Shown: piece by piece, positions 8,038-17,212 of the stretch
Position numbering within the stretch: position 1 is the first letter of the stretch
How the letters are laid out: each line of letters opens with the position of its first letter
Source of the DNA: Welwitschia mirabilis
Lineage: Eukaryota; Gnetophyta; Gnetopsida; Welwitschiales
Reading direction: 5' to 3'
NCBI GenBank assembly: GCA_051453625.1
Contig: JBOZIK010000001.1
Coordinates: 7,287,879-7,311,123, forward strand
DNA length: 23,245 nucleotides
Program-made: the position numbers and the translations under genes
Notes under the pieces: generated by a model
The model's input: only the letters and a program-made list of their open reading frames with translations
What the model was told of the DNA's origin: nothing
The model's database searches: none

Positions 8038-8379
8038 AAGAAAATGAAACAAGGAGCATAAGAACAACACACATGGATTTACGTGGAAAACCCTTTCGGG
8101 AAAAACCACGGGAAGCAGGCAGAGCTCTAATCTTATTCAAAGAGCAAAAGAATCACCATACAAAACAAACCCCTTAGCAACTTTCAAATAGGTTTAGGGT
8201 TTCAAGCCAAGACAATCTAGAAAGTTCCTTTCCTTTTCCCTTCCTTTTGTTTTTCTTTTATTTAAATACCCAAGGAGTTAAAACATAACTGCCTTTTACA
8301 ACTTTACAAAAAGGGCAGTCAATGTTAAAACATAATATTACAATATAAACGAGACAAATTTGGCTTCACTTTTGTAACA
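8038..8379 (-). repeat. Copia-1 5' LTR, inner edge deleted
   Basis: Aligns with 2539-2881 over its full length. In element orientation it begins TGTTAC at 8379 and stops at ...TTTTCTT (8038), where gag codons start at once. The last 8 LTR bases, any tRNA primer-binding site and the untranslated leader are missing. Three CpG sites kept here (ACGTGG, TTCGGG, CCACGGG) are TpG or CpA in the 3' LTR. Confidence 0.85.
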
Positions 8380-8384
8380 TAAAT
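8380..8384. repeat. Copia-1 target-site duplication, copy 2 (TAAAT)
   Basis: Identical to 2526-2530 and directly outside the 5' LTR. Confidence 0.8.
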
Positions 8385-8791
8385 AAGATCTATTTGATCT
8401 TTATCCCTTTTTTGAATGTGAGGAGTATGGGCGTAAAATGTCCTCAAATGGCTTGAAGTATCTCCAGGGGAGGGAGAAGAGCCCACACTTGGAACATTCG
8501 AATGAGAAGGAAACTATCCTTGGTTTCTTTTCGCAATTATTTCCTCTGCCTGCCAAGAAGGTCCTCTTCTTCTATCCTTTTCTGCAAGCATTGCCATACA
8601 CTTTTGCTCGATCTCTTCATTGGTATCTCCTCTTGGATTAAGACACTTGCAAATATCATGCCTTGTGCAATATCATATTTTAATTCCGTAACTCCTCCGA
8701 GAACGTTAATACCACATAACATGGAGATAACTTCTATTGCCTTTGTTTGAGGGTTACAACATTATCAAGCTTTATCATTAGCGTGAACCAT
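8385..8791 (-). pseudogene. hAT-1 transposase pseudogene, BED zinc-finger N-terminus
   Basis: This is the N-terminal piece of the same transposase whose remainder is at 1-2530. A possible start ATG is at 8791 (MVHANDKA), followed by TGA and TAA and a frameshift. A BED-type DNA-binding zinc finger follows: LCG, then GGVTELKYDIAQG, and in a second frame HDICKCLNPRGD (about 8630-8735). The charged helix EEIEQKCMAMLAEKDRRRG comes next, then a TAG stop after KRNQG. A serine/proline-rich linker ends in KDQIDLIY at the copia-1 insertion point. The linker continues in the same frame on the far side of copia-1 as NKDSTQTSRSGSGKG. The BED call rests on the GGVT-LK-H-like spacing and the linker; one metal-ligand histidine is Asp here. 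Confidence 0.75.
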
Positions 8792-10469
8792 CTTCAAGAC
8801 TCAAGAGAAATGAAACCCGTTAAAAGCATTATCCATAGAAAATGAAGAAAAGGTACGTATTTAAATGATGAATTAAAGGTTTAATAATTACATAAGAGAG
8901 AATTATTTTAAAATAGAAAATTAGAAATAAAGCATTTTTCTTAAAAGGTAAATACGTATCATACAACTACAATAACATAGAAGATGAGAGAAAACATTAC
9001 TTTGCAAAACTTCTTCACTTGTGCATTGAAGATTACTTCTATCATTAATTGCAAAACTAAGATATTTTCAGAATTCACTTTGGAACACCATTTTCAGCTC
9101 TAAAAAGCACAGATCTTTTTATATTTTTATATTTTTGGGATAACTAGTTTTGACCGAACATTGATGACACTAAAAAAGTCTCAGTTTTATTATTATAACG
9201 AACTCTAATTGGGTATGGCCAACAACAATTTGAAACAAAAGCAGTTCAATGCTGTAGGAAAAAAAGCTAGTTTTGATAAATAATGTCACTTCAAAAATCA
9301 AAAATAAAAAAATCATTGTGATATAGTGCAAGCTCTTTTGCTTGAAATCAACTATGTAATCCTAAAACTCACATTACCCTCATCTTGGCAGCTACCCATT
9401 TACACAGAAAACTTTCATATTCTAAAGGAAAAATTCAGAAAATGTCATAACTAGAATTTGACAAAACTGGAATGAAAGATAAAAATCTGCATTGGGCTAA
9501 AAATCCATATACCAATTTAAGACATTAAAGAAACAATGAAACTGGATAACTCAAGTTAGAAACCAAGATGTAGAACAGTACATACAGTGACAGTTAAAAG
9601 AGCAAAGTGATGTATAGTTGAGAGAAAAGAGAGAGAGAGAGAGAGAGAGTTATCTGTGGCAAAGATGGGTACAAAAAGATGGATGTGTAGTTGAACAAGA
9701 ATAGAATCCGAAATGAGCACTTTAATGCCAGCCTGATGATGCCCTACTAGTAAAACATGGCTGTCACCACAAGATTTCAATAGATTATGAACACTACAAA
9801 TATACCCAGCTTGTCATCCTCCATATAAAAAGTTCATAGCAGGTGTGAGCCAAATGAAGTCAACCAGAGTTCCCAAGTCGTACCCTTTTGTTCCCCACAA
9901 CACACTATATCCACCATAGGAAGAGGTCACCTAGCTTTACAAGTGAGTCAATGAGAGTTCTAAATTTCTGATTATTGTAAAACATGGTATATGACAGATT
10001 TTATCAATTGCGTTTACAACACTAACCATCACATTACATCAACACAAGAAGATTTTATCAATTGCTATTTGCTATTATTAGTTAAAAATGTGAAACTGTA
10101 ACCAAAATCAGTTGAACAAAATTTCTAACTCACTAAACACTTCAAAAATCAGTGATTGGACAAGCCAAGAATCTGTGTTTCTGTGAAATGAAGAAGAATT
10201 TCTTTTTTTGCCTACTCTGTTGTTCTGCTTTTTTGTCCTGATGCCCAACTCTATTTTTCATGTCTGTTTCTAGCACATTTCTGTCTCTATTGCACAGCTT
10301 TTTATTTTTTTCTTCTGTCAAAGTGTTGCGACATTTTGTCAAAATGTCATGAAAAGAATGCGATTGGGTGGCAACATGTCACTGACTTTTTGAATATGTT
10401 GTTTGAAAAAAGTTGCCCTCATGGCCACTTTGTGGAAAATTGTTTATAAGGTGACAGGTTGCATATGTT
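8792..10469. other. Unassigned AT-rich region
   Basis: No coding region or known element was recognised on either strand. It includes the upstream flank of hAT-1, but no convincing hAT terminal inverted repeat was found by eye. A (GA)n microsatellite lies at 9629-9649. The small open frames here have no family resemblance and low-complexity composition. Confidence 0.6.
9629..9649. repeat. (GA)n microsatellite
   Basis: About ten uninterrupted GA units, preceded by an imperfect GAGAGAAAA stretch. A simple-sequence repeat; likely length-polymorphic. Confidence 0.95.
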
Positions 10470-10472
10470 CTA

Positions 10473-10733
10473 TGATCTAACTACCTTTTGAGACATAGGG
10501 TCTTGTGTCTCGTATCTAGGGTCATCTTTGCCATATCCAAGAAAAATGCATTTCCTAGCATGCTCTTCCAATGTTGTTCGATTATGAACATGAATATATG
10601 CCTTATAGTCAAAGACATGCTGACATGACAATGATAAAATTCCACTCCAAACAGAACGCCATAGCTTCTTTGTTGGCTTTCCAATTCCCACCTTCCTGAA
10701 TGAATTGGCAACTAAGTTTACCAAGTTATCCAA
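10473..10733 (-). pseudogene. Copia-2 integrase C-terminal fragment
   Basis: The segment reads KPTKKLWRSVWSGI, SLSCQHVFDYKAYIHV, HARKCIFLGYG and DPMSQKVVRS, ending in TAG. It corresponds to the copia integrase block HLRVFGCKAYIHV...ARKCIFLGYG...WDP..KKIVRS. The matching block of copia-1 is at 5165-5330. The DDE catalytic core is absent from the surrounding sequence. The first residues (before KPTKK) may derive from another part of the polyprotein across a deletion. Confidence 0.85.
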
Positions 10734-10779
10734 GAAACTGAGATTGTTGCAAGTTTAGGAACTTGGAGAAAGTTGCTCA

Positions 10780-11000
10780 AGGTAATTTGTTGATGACAAC
10801 AGAATTGATTTCTTGGATTTCCTAAGATATACCTTGCCATTTGAAACCATTTATAAATAAAAAAATTCTTTATGTAGATAAACATGAAAGGAAGCATCTA
10901 AGTGAAGTATACACATATCTTTAGACGAATGCATGAAATATTGGCTTCTCTGAGACAAGTGTGATAAGAGTGTCACCATCTATGTTCATTCCCTGATTAC
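10780..11000 (-). pseudogene. Copia-2 protease-like fragment
   Basis: The minus strand reads DGDTLITLVSEKP, then after a stop/frameshift ILHLDASFHVYLHKEFFYKW. This resembles the start of copia proteases (LDSGASFHVTPHKEFF), but the residues after the putative catalytic Asp (codon 10896-10898) are Ala-Ser rather than Ser-Gly-Ala-Ser, so the D-S-G triad is not intact. It runs directly towards integrase C-terminal codons, implying a large deletion. Confidence 0.65.
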
Positions 11001-11399
11001 TGTTTTGGTCTGGCATATCGTTAGGGTCCTTGATATTAAAAACATGCATCAAAAGTGGATCACAATAATTTGTCTATCAAAAAAGAATAAACAAATAAAT
11101 AGTAATGCAGATTCAAAGAAGAGACAAACAAGGAAAATTATGGGAAAGCAGCATAGGCAATCATCTTCAATTACCCAAGAACAAATGTTACAAGCCAAGA
11201 CCAATGGCACAAGTTAGAGTTTCCAAACGATTACCCTTACAGTGTAGACCAATCACTATCCCTCTTTCACCTCTACTGCAATAAACCCACCATCAAGTTT
11301 GTGTAGGATTACAAACCCTGGAGGACCCTAAATTTATTTTTGCAAATGCCCTTAAATATACTTTAAAAGAAATAAGAAGGGCATAAAAACATGGATTTG

Positions 11400-12102
11400 G
11401 CTTCACTAATCTCTAACAATCCTTTCCCTTCTGCTTACTTCTCACTAAATAACAATCCATTTAAAGGTGGTTATCTGTCTTACAAAACAAACAATGCCAC
11501 CACTTCCAATAGCAAGTGCTACACTTGAAGGCTTTTTGACGGAAAATGATTGTTGTTTTTTGTCAGCATCTAATCATGTGGAAATCACCAAATTCAAAAT
11601 TGTAATCCTTGGAGAGGTTGTGGTCAAGGTAGTCCTTATAGTTTCATAGTTATTTGTCAAGGAACTGAGAATAGAAAAGCATGAAATATTCCAAGAAACT
11701 TCACGTGAAGGTCATCTAGCTATGTGAATAATCACTGCATTTGTCAAGATGAGATTAAAGAGACACTCCTTCCTTCAGTTTTGATTTTAAAAATGCTGTT
11801 TACAGTATGCTCTTGGTTGAGGTCGGCTGGTCAAAGCTTTGTTTGAGCTTCTCCCATGGTTCATATAGGGTCTTCTGTTTTGCATATGATTGTAGAAAGC
11901 TATTGCTAAGGCACAAATCAAAATCAAGGACAATGCCTTTTGTCCAGTTTCTTCTAGTCTCTATCAGACATTATAAGGGGGTTCATTGTTGCCTTCTCTT
12001 GTAAATAAGGTCACAATCTTTCTACCACAGCATGTCCTCCATCAAAATTTTCTTGATATTATCAACGTTGGTGAAGTGTGCAGTGGTTTGAAGATGTTCC
12101 AT
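11400..12102 (-). pseudogene. Copia-2 gag remnant (UBN2-like)
   Basis: A candidate start ATG at 12102 gives MEHLQTTAHFTN, then KILMEDMLW, a TAG stop, and KDCDLIYK, matching the pattern DVL..KDCD..L of copia gag. Further down are LCLSNSFLQSYAKQKT, LYEPWEKLKQSFDQPTSTKS and FKIKTEGRSVSL (about 11760-11960), the UBN2 capsid-like core seen also in copia-1. Below about 11700 only scattered matches remain and no clear zinc knuckle was found. Several frameshifts and stops are present. Confidence 0.72.
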
Positions 12103-12140
12103 TGTGCAATGGTAGGTAACTGCAAGGAATGGGTAGTGGG

Positions 12141-13010
12141 ACAGGCTATATAGACAACTCAAATATATTTTGCTCTCTCACTTTAGTCAGTCACAGGAAT
12201 ATCCTTTGCATTGTTGGCCTATGGCATATTCAATAAGAACTTCCCCACTTCCTTAACTTGTTCCGAGGGCCACTCACTTACTCAACTACAGACATCCCCT
12301 AGAGTTCAAGTTATAACATAACTTGTTATGCAAACAAGTGGACAGTGGACAAACTGTATAGGTAACTGAAAAATATTTTGCTTTAGCACTTTACTCAGTC
12401 ACAAGGATGTCCTTTGCATTGTTGACCCATGGCGTATCCAATTAGAACTTCTTCTCTTCCTTTACTTGCTGTTCTACGTAGGTTCTGGAGGCCACTCATT
12501 CTTTCAACCAAGCACCCTCTAGGGTGCCTTAGAATTCAACATAACTTGTTATGTAAACAAATGGTCAGTGGACAAACTATGTAGACAACTCAAAAATATT
12601 TTGTTTTCTCACTTTACTCACAAGAATGCCCTCTGCATTGTTAGCCCATTGGTGTATTCAATTAGAACATCTCTTCTTTTACTTGCTGTTCTACGTATGT
12701 TCTGCAGGCCACTCATTCTCTTAATCAAGGATGTCTAGAGTGGCTTAGAATTCAACATAACTTGTTATGTAAACAAATGGGCAGTGGACAAACTATATAG
12801 ACAACTAAAAAATATTTTGCTATCTCACTTTACTCACTCATGAGAACGTCATTTGCATTGTTGGCTGATGGCATATTCAATTAGAACTTCCCCACTTCCT
12901 TCCCTTGATCTTGTACCTGTGTTCTTTAGGCCAGTGATTCTCTCAACCAAGGACCTCTACAGTGCCTTGAAATTCAAGTTATAACATGACTTTTTATGAA
13001 AACAAAGAGC
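12141..13010. repeat. Four-copy tandem repeat, units about 208-223 bp
   Basis: Units start at 12141, 12349, 12572 and 12788, each opening with ACARRCTRTRTAGRYAACT-like sequence. Each contains AATATTTTG, a CACTTTACTCA-type block, TTTGCATTGTT, a GGCCACTCATT-type block and, in units 1-3, ATAACTTGTTAT before an AAACAA...CAGTGG junction. Units 2 and 3 look most alike. The hairpin CATAAC-TT-GTTATG in units 1-3 is decayed in unit 4. The array begins 39 bp upstream of the copia-2 gag start, so it may be that element's leader or LTR. Confidence 0.9.
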
Positions 13011-14256
13011 AAGAAACAAAAACAAGAAGAAAACAACCCACAAAAGTTAGTGGCTCAACCATTTTCTAGCCTGCTTCATGAGAAGTAGCGGCAAACCCAT
13101 TATATTTAATCTTCAGCAGAAAATGTAGAAGCCACAAAGAAGATGCATCAAGCAAGCATAGAGGGTTGTGAAAGGGATCAAGACTCTGAGAAAGTACCCC
13201 AAAACTGTAAGGGCTTACCAAAAAAGAGCTCAGCCACAATACCCCTCAACAAATGTGAAGCGATTATACTATGTTTTACAACATAAATTAACTACTGGGT
13301 CGGCATGGTTTTAGAAACTAATCACTTTCAACAGAAATAAAAGATAAATAAAGGTATTACAAGGGGTTTTAGTAGATCATAATTTGCCTTGACAATTATT
13401 AGCAGGTTCAGTGCTTTTACTGAAAAGTAAGACATCTCATAAATCATATGCCTCATGCTATGCAAATACTAGCTTCCCCACTGCCCAAACCATAAGTTAT
13501 GAAAATCATTTAAACTATTAGTTGACCACTATTAAAGGTTTTCATTCTTTCTTTTGTTCCCAAATCATATTGATTCTTGTAATGGTTATGGCTTTTTAGT
13601 TTTAACATTCATTTTATAATCTGTTTTGGATTTGACTGTGTCATATTTCTGTATGCTGCTAACTGCTTTGTATACTTGGTCATTACTGTGAACTTAGTTG
13701 TGTTTTAAATGTGTTCTACATTTTCATGCCCTTTTGGACGTATTTGTCTTCTCTTGAATGTCATCTGTTTTTAAGCTTGCATCAGCATGCTTGAATTGGG
13801 ATTGCCAGTGCCACAATTAATGAATTTTTCAGATGATAGCTGCAGAATTCTTAGCGTATAAGAGTTACAGTATCATGTGGGTTTTTGTTTGATTTAATGG
13901 GTATCAGTTATCATACTAGGATATCAGTTAAATATTAGTGAGCTAACTATACCTATGGCATTGTGAGTCTTTGTTTATTTATTTCTTCTGTTTTTATTGA
14001 TTTTGTTCAGATTTCTTTTTAGTGAAAATTCTGCATATCATTTCCTTTATCTGGCATTTTGACATCCCTATAGATATCTATCTATAAAATGAGGCCAGAA
14101 ACTCAAATTTCATTCTTCATACTTAATTATTTAGTGAGATGTTTTTCTTCTTCATGATTGTTTCTGCACACTTTTTAAGATGATGTTGTTAACATGATTT
14201 ACATAGATTTTTTTCAATAATATTATTATGCTATTCTCATATCATTGATTGGACAG
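13011..14256 (+). other. Unassigned region and intron-like T-rich sequence before the exon
   Basis: 13011-13540 has no recognised feature. From about 13540 to 14256 the + strand is T-rich with scattered stops in all frames, as expected for a plant intron, and ends in the 3' splice site ATTGGACAG at 14256. No earlier exon of the TWD40-1-like gene was recognised. Confidence 0.55.
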
Positions 14257-14507
14257 GTTGTGCGGTTAGCTTCTTTCCCTCAGGCTCCATCAGTCCCTCC
14301 ATTTATGAGTGTTGCTAAACAAGCAAAAACCACTGGACATGAGACAGGCATCTCAAAAGACATGGAAGAAAGAAAGGTTAATGAAGTTGCTGTTGCTGGT
14401 GGAGGTGTTTCTGTTGCAGTGACCCGTTTTCCTCCAGAGCAGAAACGTCCTGTAGGACCACTAGTTCTTGTTGGTGTTAGGGATGGTGTTCTGTGGCTTG
14501 TTGACAG
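14257..14507 (+). CDS. TWD40-1: Internal exon of a TWD40-1-like TPLATE-complex subunit
   Basis: A 251-bp open exon bounded by acceptor TTGGACAG and donor GTGAGT. It starts in phase 0 (VVRLASF) and ends after two bases of an Arg codon. Motifs in order: VVRLASFPQAPSVPPF, a variable charged loop of about 25 residues, RKVNEVAVAGGGVSVAVTRF and PVGPLVLVGVRDGVLWLVD. From memory this matches the segment between the WD40 propellers and the alpha-solenoid of plant TWD40-1 (Arabidopsis AT3G50590), a subunit of the TPLATE complex that acts with clathrin and AP-2 at the plasma membrane. There are no stops or frameshifts, unlike everything else in the window. The following conserved residues (YM-AHA in plants) were not found downstream, so either the intron is longer than the window or this is an isolated exon copy. 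The upstream in-frame ATG at 14245 is intronic and not a start. Confidence 0.8.
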
Positions 14508-15859
14508 GTGAGTTGTGTGTTTGCTTGTGCTTGAGCAATTCTAAGATGAAACAACTTAGCTGATGAACAATTTTGCAAGTTTTGAATGCTTATTGTTTTA
14601 CTATATTTTAAATATAATTTTATTGATAACTTGGAATATGTTACAAATAGGGTAAACGTTTTTACTTTTCAGACGTAAGCGTCCTTGTTTTTTTATTTTC
14701 AATAACATGATGGATTCGGCTTGCTGGGTGGACAGACTCTGTCTTTTTTGGTAGATCAACCACACAACATTGAAGCATTGATTTTTGTTAGCCTTTAAGT
14801 GTATTCTACTAGTTTTATCATTACCTTATTTTTAACTCTCATCACGACAGTCCAAGCGTACCTTTCGGTGTGTTTTGATGTCCTTAGGAAACTCTATATG
14901 TAAATGCTTCTTGTGTTTTTATCCTTCAGGAACATATCTTAGGCTCTGTTTGCTTGGATTTTTTAATTATTTGTAGACCTACAGCTCCTAGCATTCACAA
15001 TAAGATCTTATGTTTATTATGCAATGCTTAGACAATCACGGATGTAAGTGTAAGCTGGAATTAGTGAGAAAACAACCACAAATCAAAAGCCATTGGGACA
15101 AAAGAAAATAGAATAAGAAATGGTTCTCAAACCCCTGCTGAACCAGGCAAATGATCAGGCAATGCAATTCCATTAACACCTGTCACAGTACAAAATTAAG
15201 AACTAATAATTTTATAGTCCTGATTGTTCTGTCTTTCTGCTATGACAGTGAGCTTATCACGCCTTTGACTTATAACATGATCTAGAAAATATCATTTGTG
15301 AATGCAAATGGTAAAATGGGGGAATTACACTGAAGTCAGCAGGGGCAGACAATCTATTTTTATCATAGATCCAAACCCTTAACAATGTAATTTTTTTTGG
15401 CCTGCTTCTTGTCTTGTCATTTTCTTGTTACTTGTCTTCAGTCTTGTAGATGAGAGTTACAGATCTGATTTATCTTGCTTGTCTTCACATTTATAGTGCT
15501 CCCATATTTTGATTCAGTCAATGTTGAATGACTTGCAGGGGACCTCAGGTTGCAACAAGAAATCTCAATCTGCCTTTAGTATTCCAATTAGGAAATGGGC
15601 ATCCAGTGCAGAGCCTTCTTTCACATCCAGTGATATAAATGCCAGCAATTAGTTTAAGATAGTGGCCTGAAAAAGTTGTGTTGGGGAGGCATGTCATCAC
15701 ATTTGTGCAAAATGTCAGCAATTGCTTTTTATTTAAAAATTAAGGGAATTTAAACTTTACAAGATTTATGAACAATCTAAGCTAAAAGCACTAAAAAATA
15801 AGCAAATACAAAAAGCATTTCAAGCTCATAGATAAGTAGAAAGCGAATTATCATTTGTA
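14508..15859 (+). other. Intron-like sequence after the exon; no clear gene
   Basis: T-rich sequence starting with a GTGAGT donor. At 15539-15652 there is an exon-like piece: ACTTGCAG followed by an open stretch (GTSGCNKKSQSAFSIPIRKW in frame 1) ending in TAG. It does not match the expected next part of TWD40-1 and I could not assign it. Confidence 0.5.
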
Positions 15860-16217
15860 AATATCATACATTGCATGCAATTTGTTGAATACGATTGCGA
15901 CCACATTTATGAGTTTCTCCAAAGAATTTGTTTGAAAAGAAAAATAACATTAAAATGTTTAAAGCACAATAACACCACTTCACTTCATAATAATGTGGAA
16001 AAAAGCATGAAGCACAAATAATATAAAAGTGTGTGACTTGACACCATTGGAAATGTGCATGCCACAAAAAACTTGCAAATCACTTTTGTTGCCCTTGTTT
16101 TGGCATAGCACCATTGCCAAGATTTATATTTAGGTCGGCCTATGTTTAAAGGAGGAGAAGAAAATGCACAAGAAATGAATGCAGTTAGAATCATAGGGGA
16201 CACATTGCTGGAAACGG
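15860..16217 (-). pseudogene. hAT-3: isolated BED zinc-finger fragment
   Basis: The minus strand reads NIGRPKYKSWQWCYAKTRAT, KVICKF and, after a +1 shift in a run of T, CGMHISNGVK. Together these resemble the first half of a BED zinc finger (W...C..C...GGV..K) at the start of a hAT transposase. A possible intron separates it from ETHKCGRNRIQQIACNV (about 15865-15920), which could be the HxxxH half. No DUF659 or hAT C-terminus follows at lower coordinates. It cannot be the N-terminus of hAT-2, which lies on the wrong side. This is moderate pattern evidence only. Confidence 0.45.
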
Positions 16218-16229
16218 TGTGTTTTTGCA

Positions 16230-17212
16230 TGAATTGTCTTTTCTATCATGTTTTATTCTCTTTGCCATGTGACTTTTTTAGTTTTCGTTGTGACATATTG
16301 CTGACATAAATAGTTGACCACATGTCGTCAATATTTCAAAATGTCTTGTGAAAAGGTTCTCTTGTAGAGACATTTCGGGCAAAAAATAACGCCTTATTTA
16401 AAACATTGTTCACATCAACATGAGCAAGCACTTTGTGCTATACAATGCTTTATAACATATTTAGACAAACCATAGCGTAATTATGAGTGTTGTTTTCGTT
16501 TGGAGATTCCAGATCCTCGGATTGGTCCAAAGTGGTTTGTAGATTGCAAACATAAAAAACTAATGCTTAGATGACACCCTATTCGTGAATTGTCTAGACT
16601 TTGCACTAGTGTTGTTGGGTGTAAAGAAGGCTTTACACTCGGCTTGGCGGGCGATGTGTAAGAGTCATGATGGACACTCCTAGCCCTATCCCTATCATAG
16701 ACATGTGGATCTGTGATGGCCCAATGTGTCTAGACAATGGTAGCTAGGAGTTGGGGACACCTTAATAAACATTCAAGTGTGCAACTAGAGGGTTTCAACC
16801 TACCTTAATAGGGACTTCCTCTTCAATATCAGGAGAAAAAGGAAAAACACATTTTTAGCATATCACAATACATTTTAGATGAAAACATAGAAAAAATAGA
16901 GCATTATATTACTTTATACTATTTGTAAACATATAGCTAATAAGTAATGGAGTTAGAAAAGCTGCAAATACCAAACAACAAAAGTATAGAGTGGTGCTTC
17001 ATGATTTTCATCCAAGTACATGAATTGAAAATGCAAAAGTACAAAATTGCCACAGTGAAGATTGGATAATATAATTTATGATAATGGTCTACATTCCAAT
17101 CCTTTCCATCCACATGGTTGAAGCTTGGCCTTTTGAAATAGCGTTGTGTCTTACTTCATAATTGTCTTTTCTTGCTCAATAGATCTCTGAAGAAGCTCAA
17201 TATTTGAAGGAT
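16230..17212. other. Unassigned region downstream of hAT-2
   Basis: No feature recognised. A somewhat more GC-rich block at 16600-16800 carries no clear coding sequence. The hAT-2 3' terminal inverted repeat should lie here but was not identified by eye. Confidence 0.5.

Larger units (their letters stand above)
2531..8379 (-). mobile_element. Copia-1: Ty1/copia LTR retrotransposon nested in hAT-1
   Basis: On the minus strand the order is 5' LTR (8038-8379), gag with a CCHC knuckle, aspartic protease, GAG-pre-integrase, integrase, reverse transcriptase, RNase H, polypurine tract and 3' LTR (2531-2881). Integrase before RT defines Ty1/copia rather than Ty3/gypsy. The two LTRs look about 85-88% identical by eye, so the insertion is old. 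Several CpG sites of the 5' LTR are TpG/CpA in the 3' LTR. Coding parts carry many stops and frameshifts, the primer-binding site is missing, and six N-gaps interrupt the internal region. Two of these are probable assembly artefacts that duplicate RNase H sequence, so the true length is uncertain. It cannot be autonomous. Confidence 0.93.
10470..12102 (-). mobile_element. Copia-2: second Ty1/copia remnant, internally deleted
   Basis: Minus-strand gag (about 11400-12102), a protease-like piece (about 10780-11000) and the integrase C-terminus (10473-10733) occur in the copia order, with the integrase zinc finger and DDE core missing between the last two. No RT, RNase H or LTR pair was found, so it is a truncated copy. 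It differs clearly from copia-1 at matching positions, so it is a separate insertion or family. A four-unit tandem array lies just upstream of its gag start (12141-13010). Confidence 0.82.

Noticed and set aside
10142-10342. Minus-strand open frame of 66 codons rich in Lys and Gln
   Set aside because: Low-complexity composition from T-rich plus strand; no family resemblance or copia frame continuity.
10331-10350. Perfect short inverted repeat (GACATTTT-GTC-AAAATGTC)
   Set aside because: An isolated 8-bp stem in AT-rich DNA is expected by chance; no terminal-repeat partner or target duplication was found.
11467-11649. Plus-strand open frame of 60 codons
   Set aside because: It is antisense to the degraded copia-2 gag region and has no family resemblance.
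12141-13010. CRISPR-like array
   Set aside because: Units of more than 200 bp are repeated in full without unique spacers, and the context is a plant genome; it is a minisatellite-like tandem repeat.
14245-14256. ATG at 14245 as start of the TWD40-1-like reading frame
   Set aside because: It lies before the CAG splice acceptor and encodes MIGQ, which is not part of the conserved segment; the exon begins at 14257.
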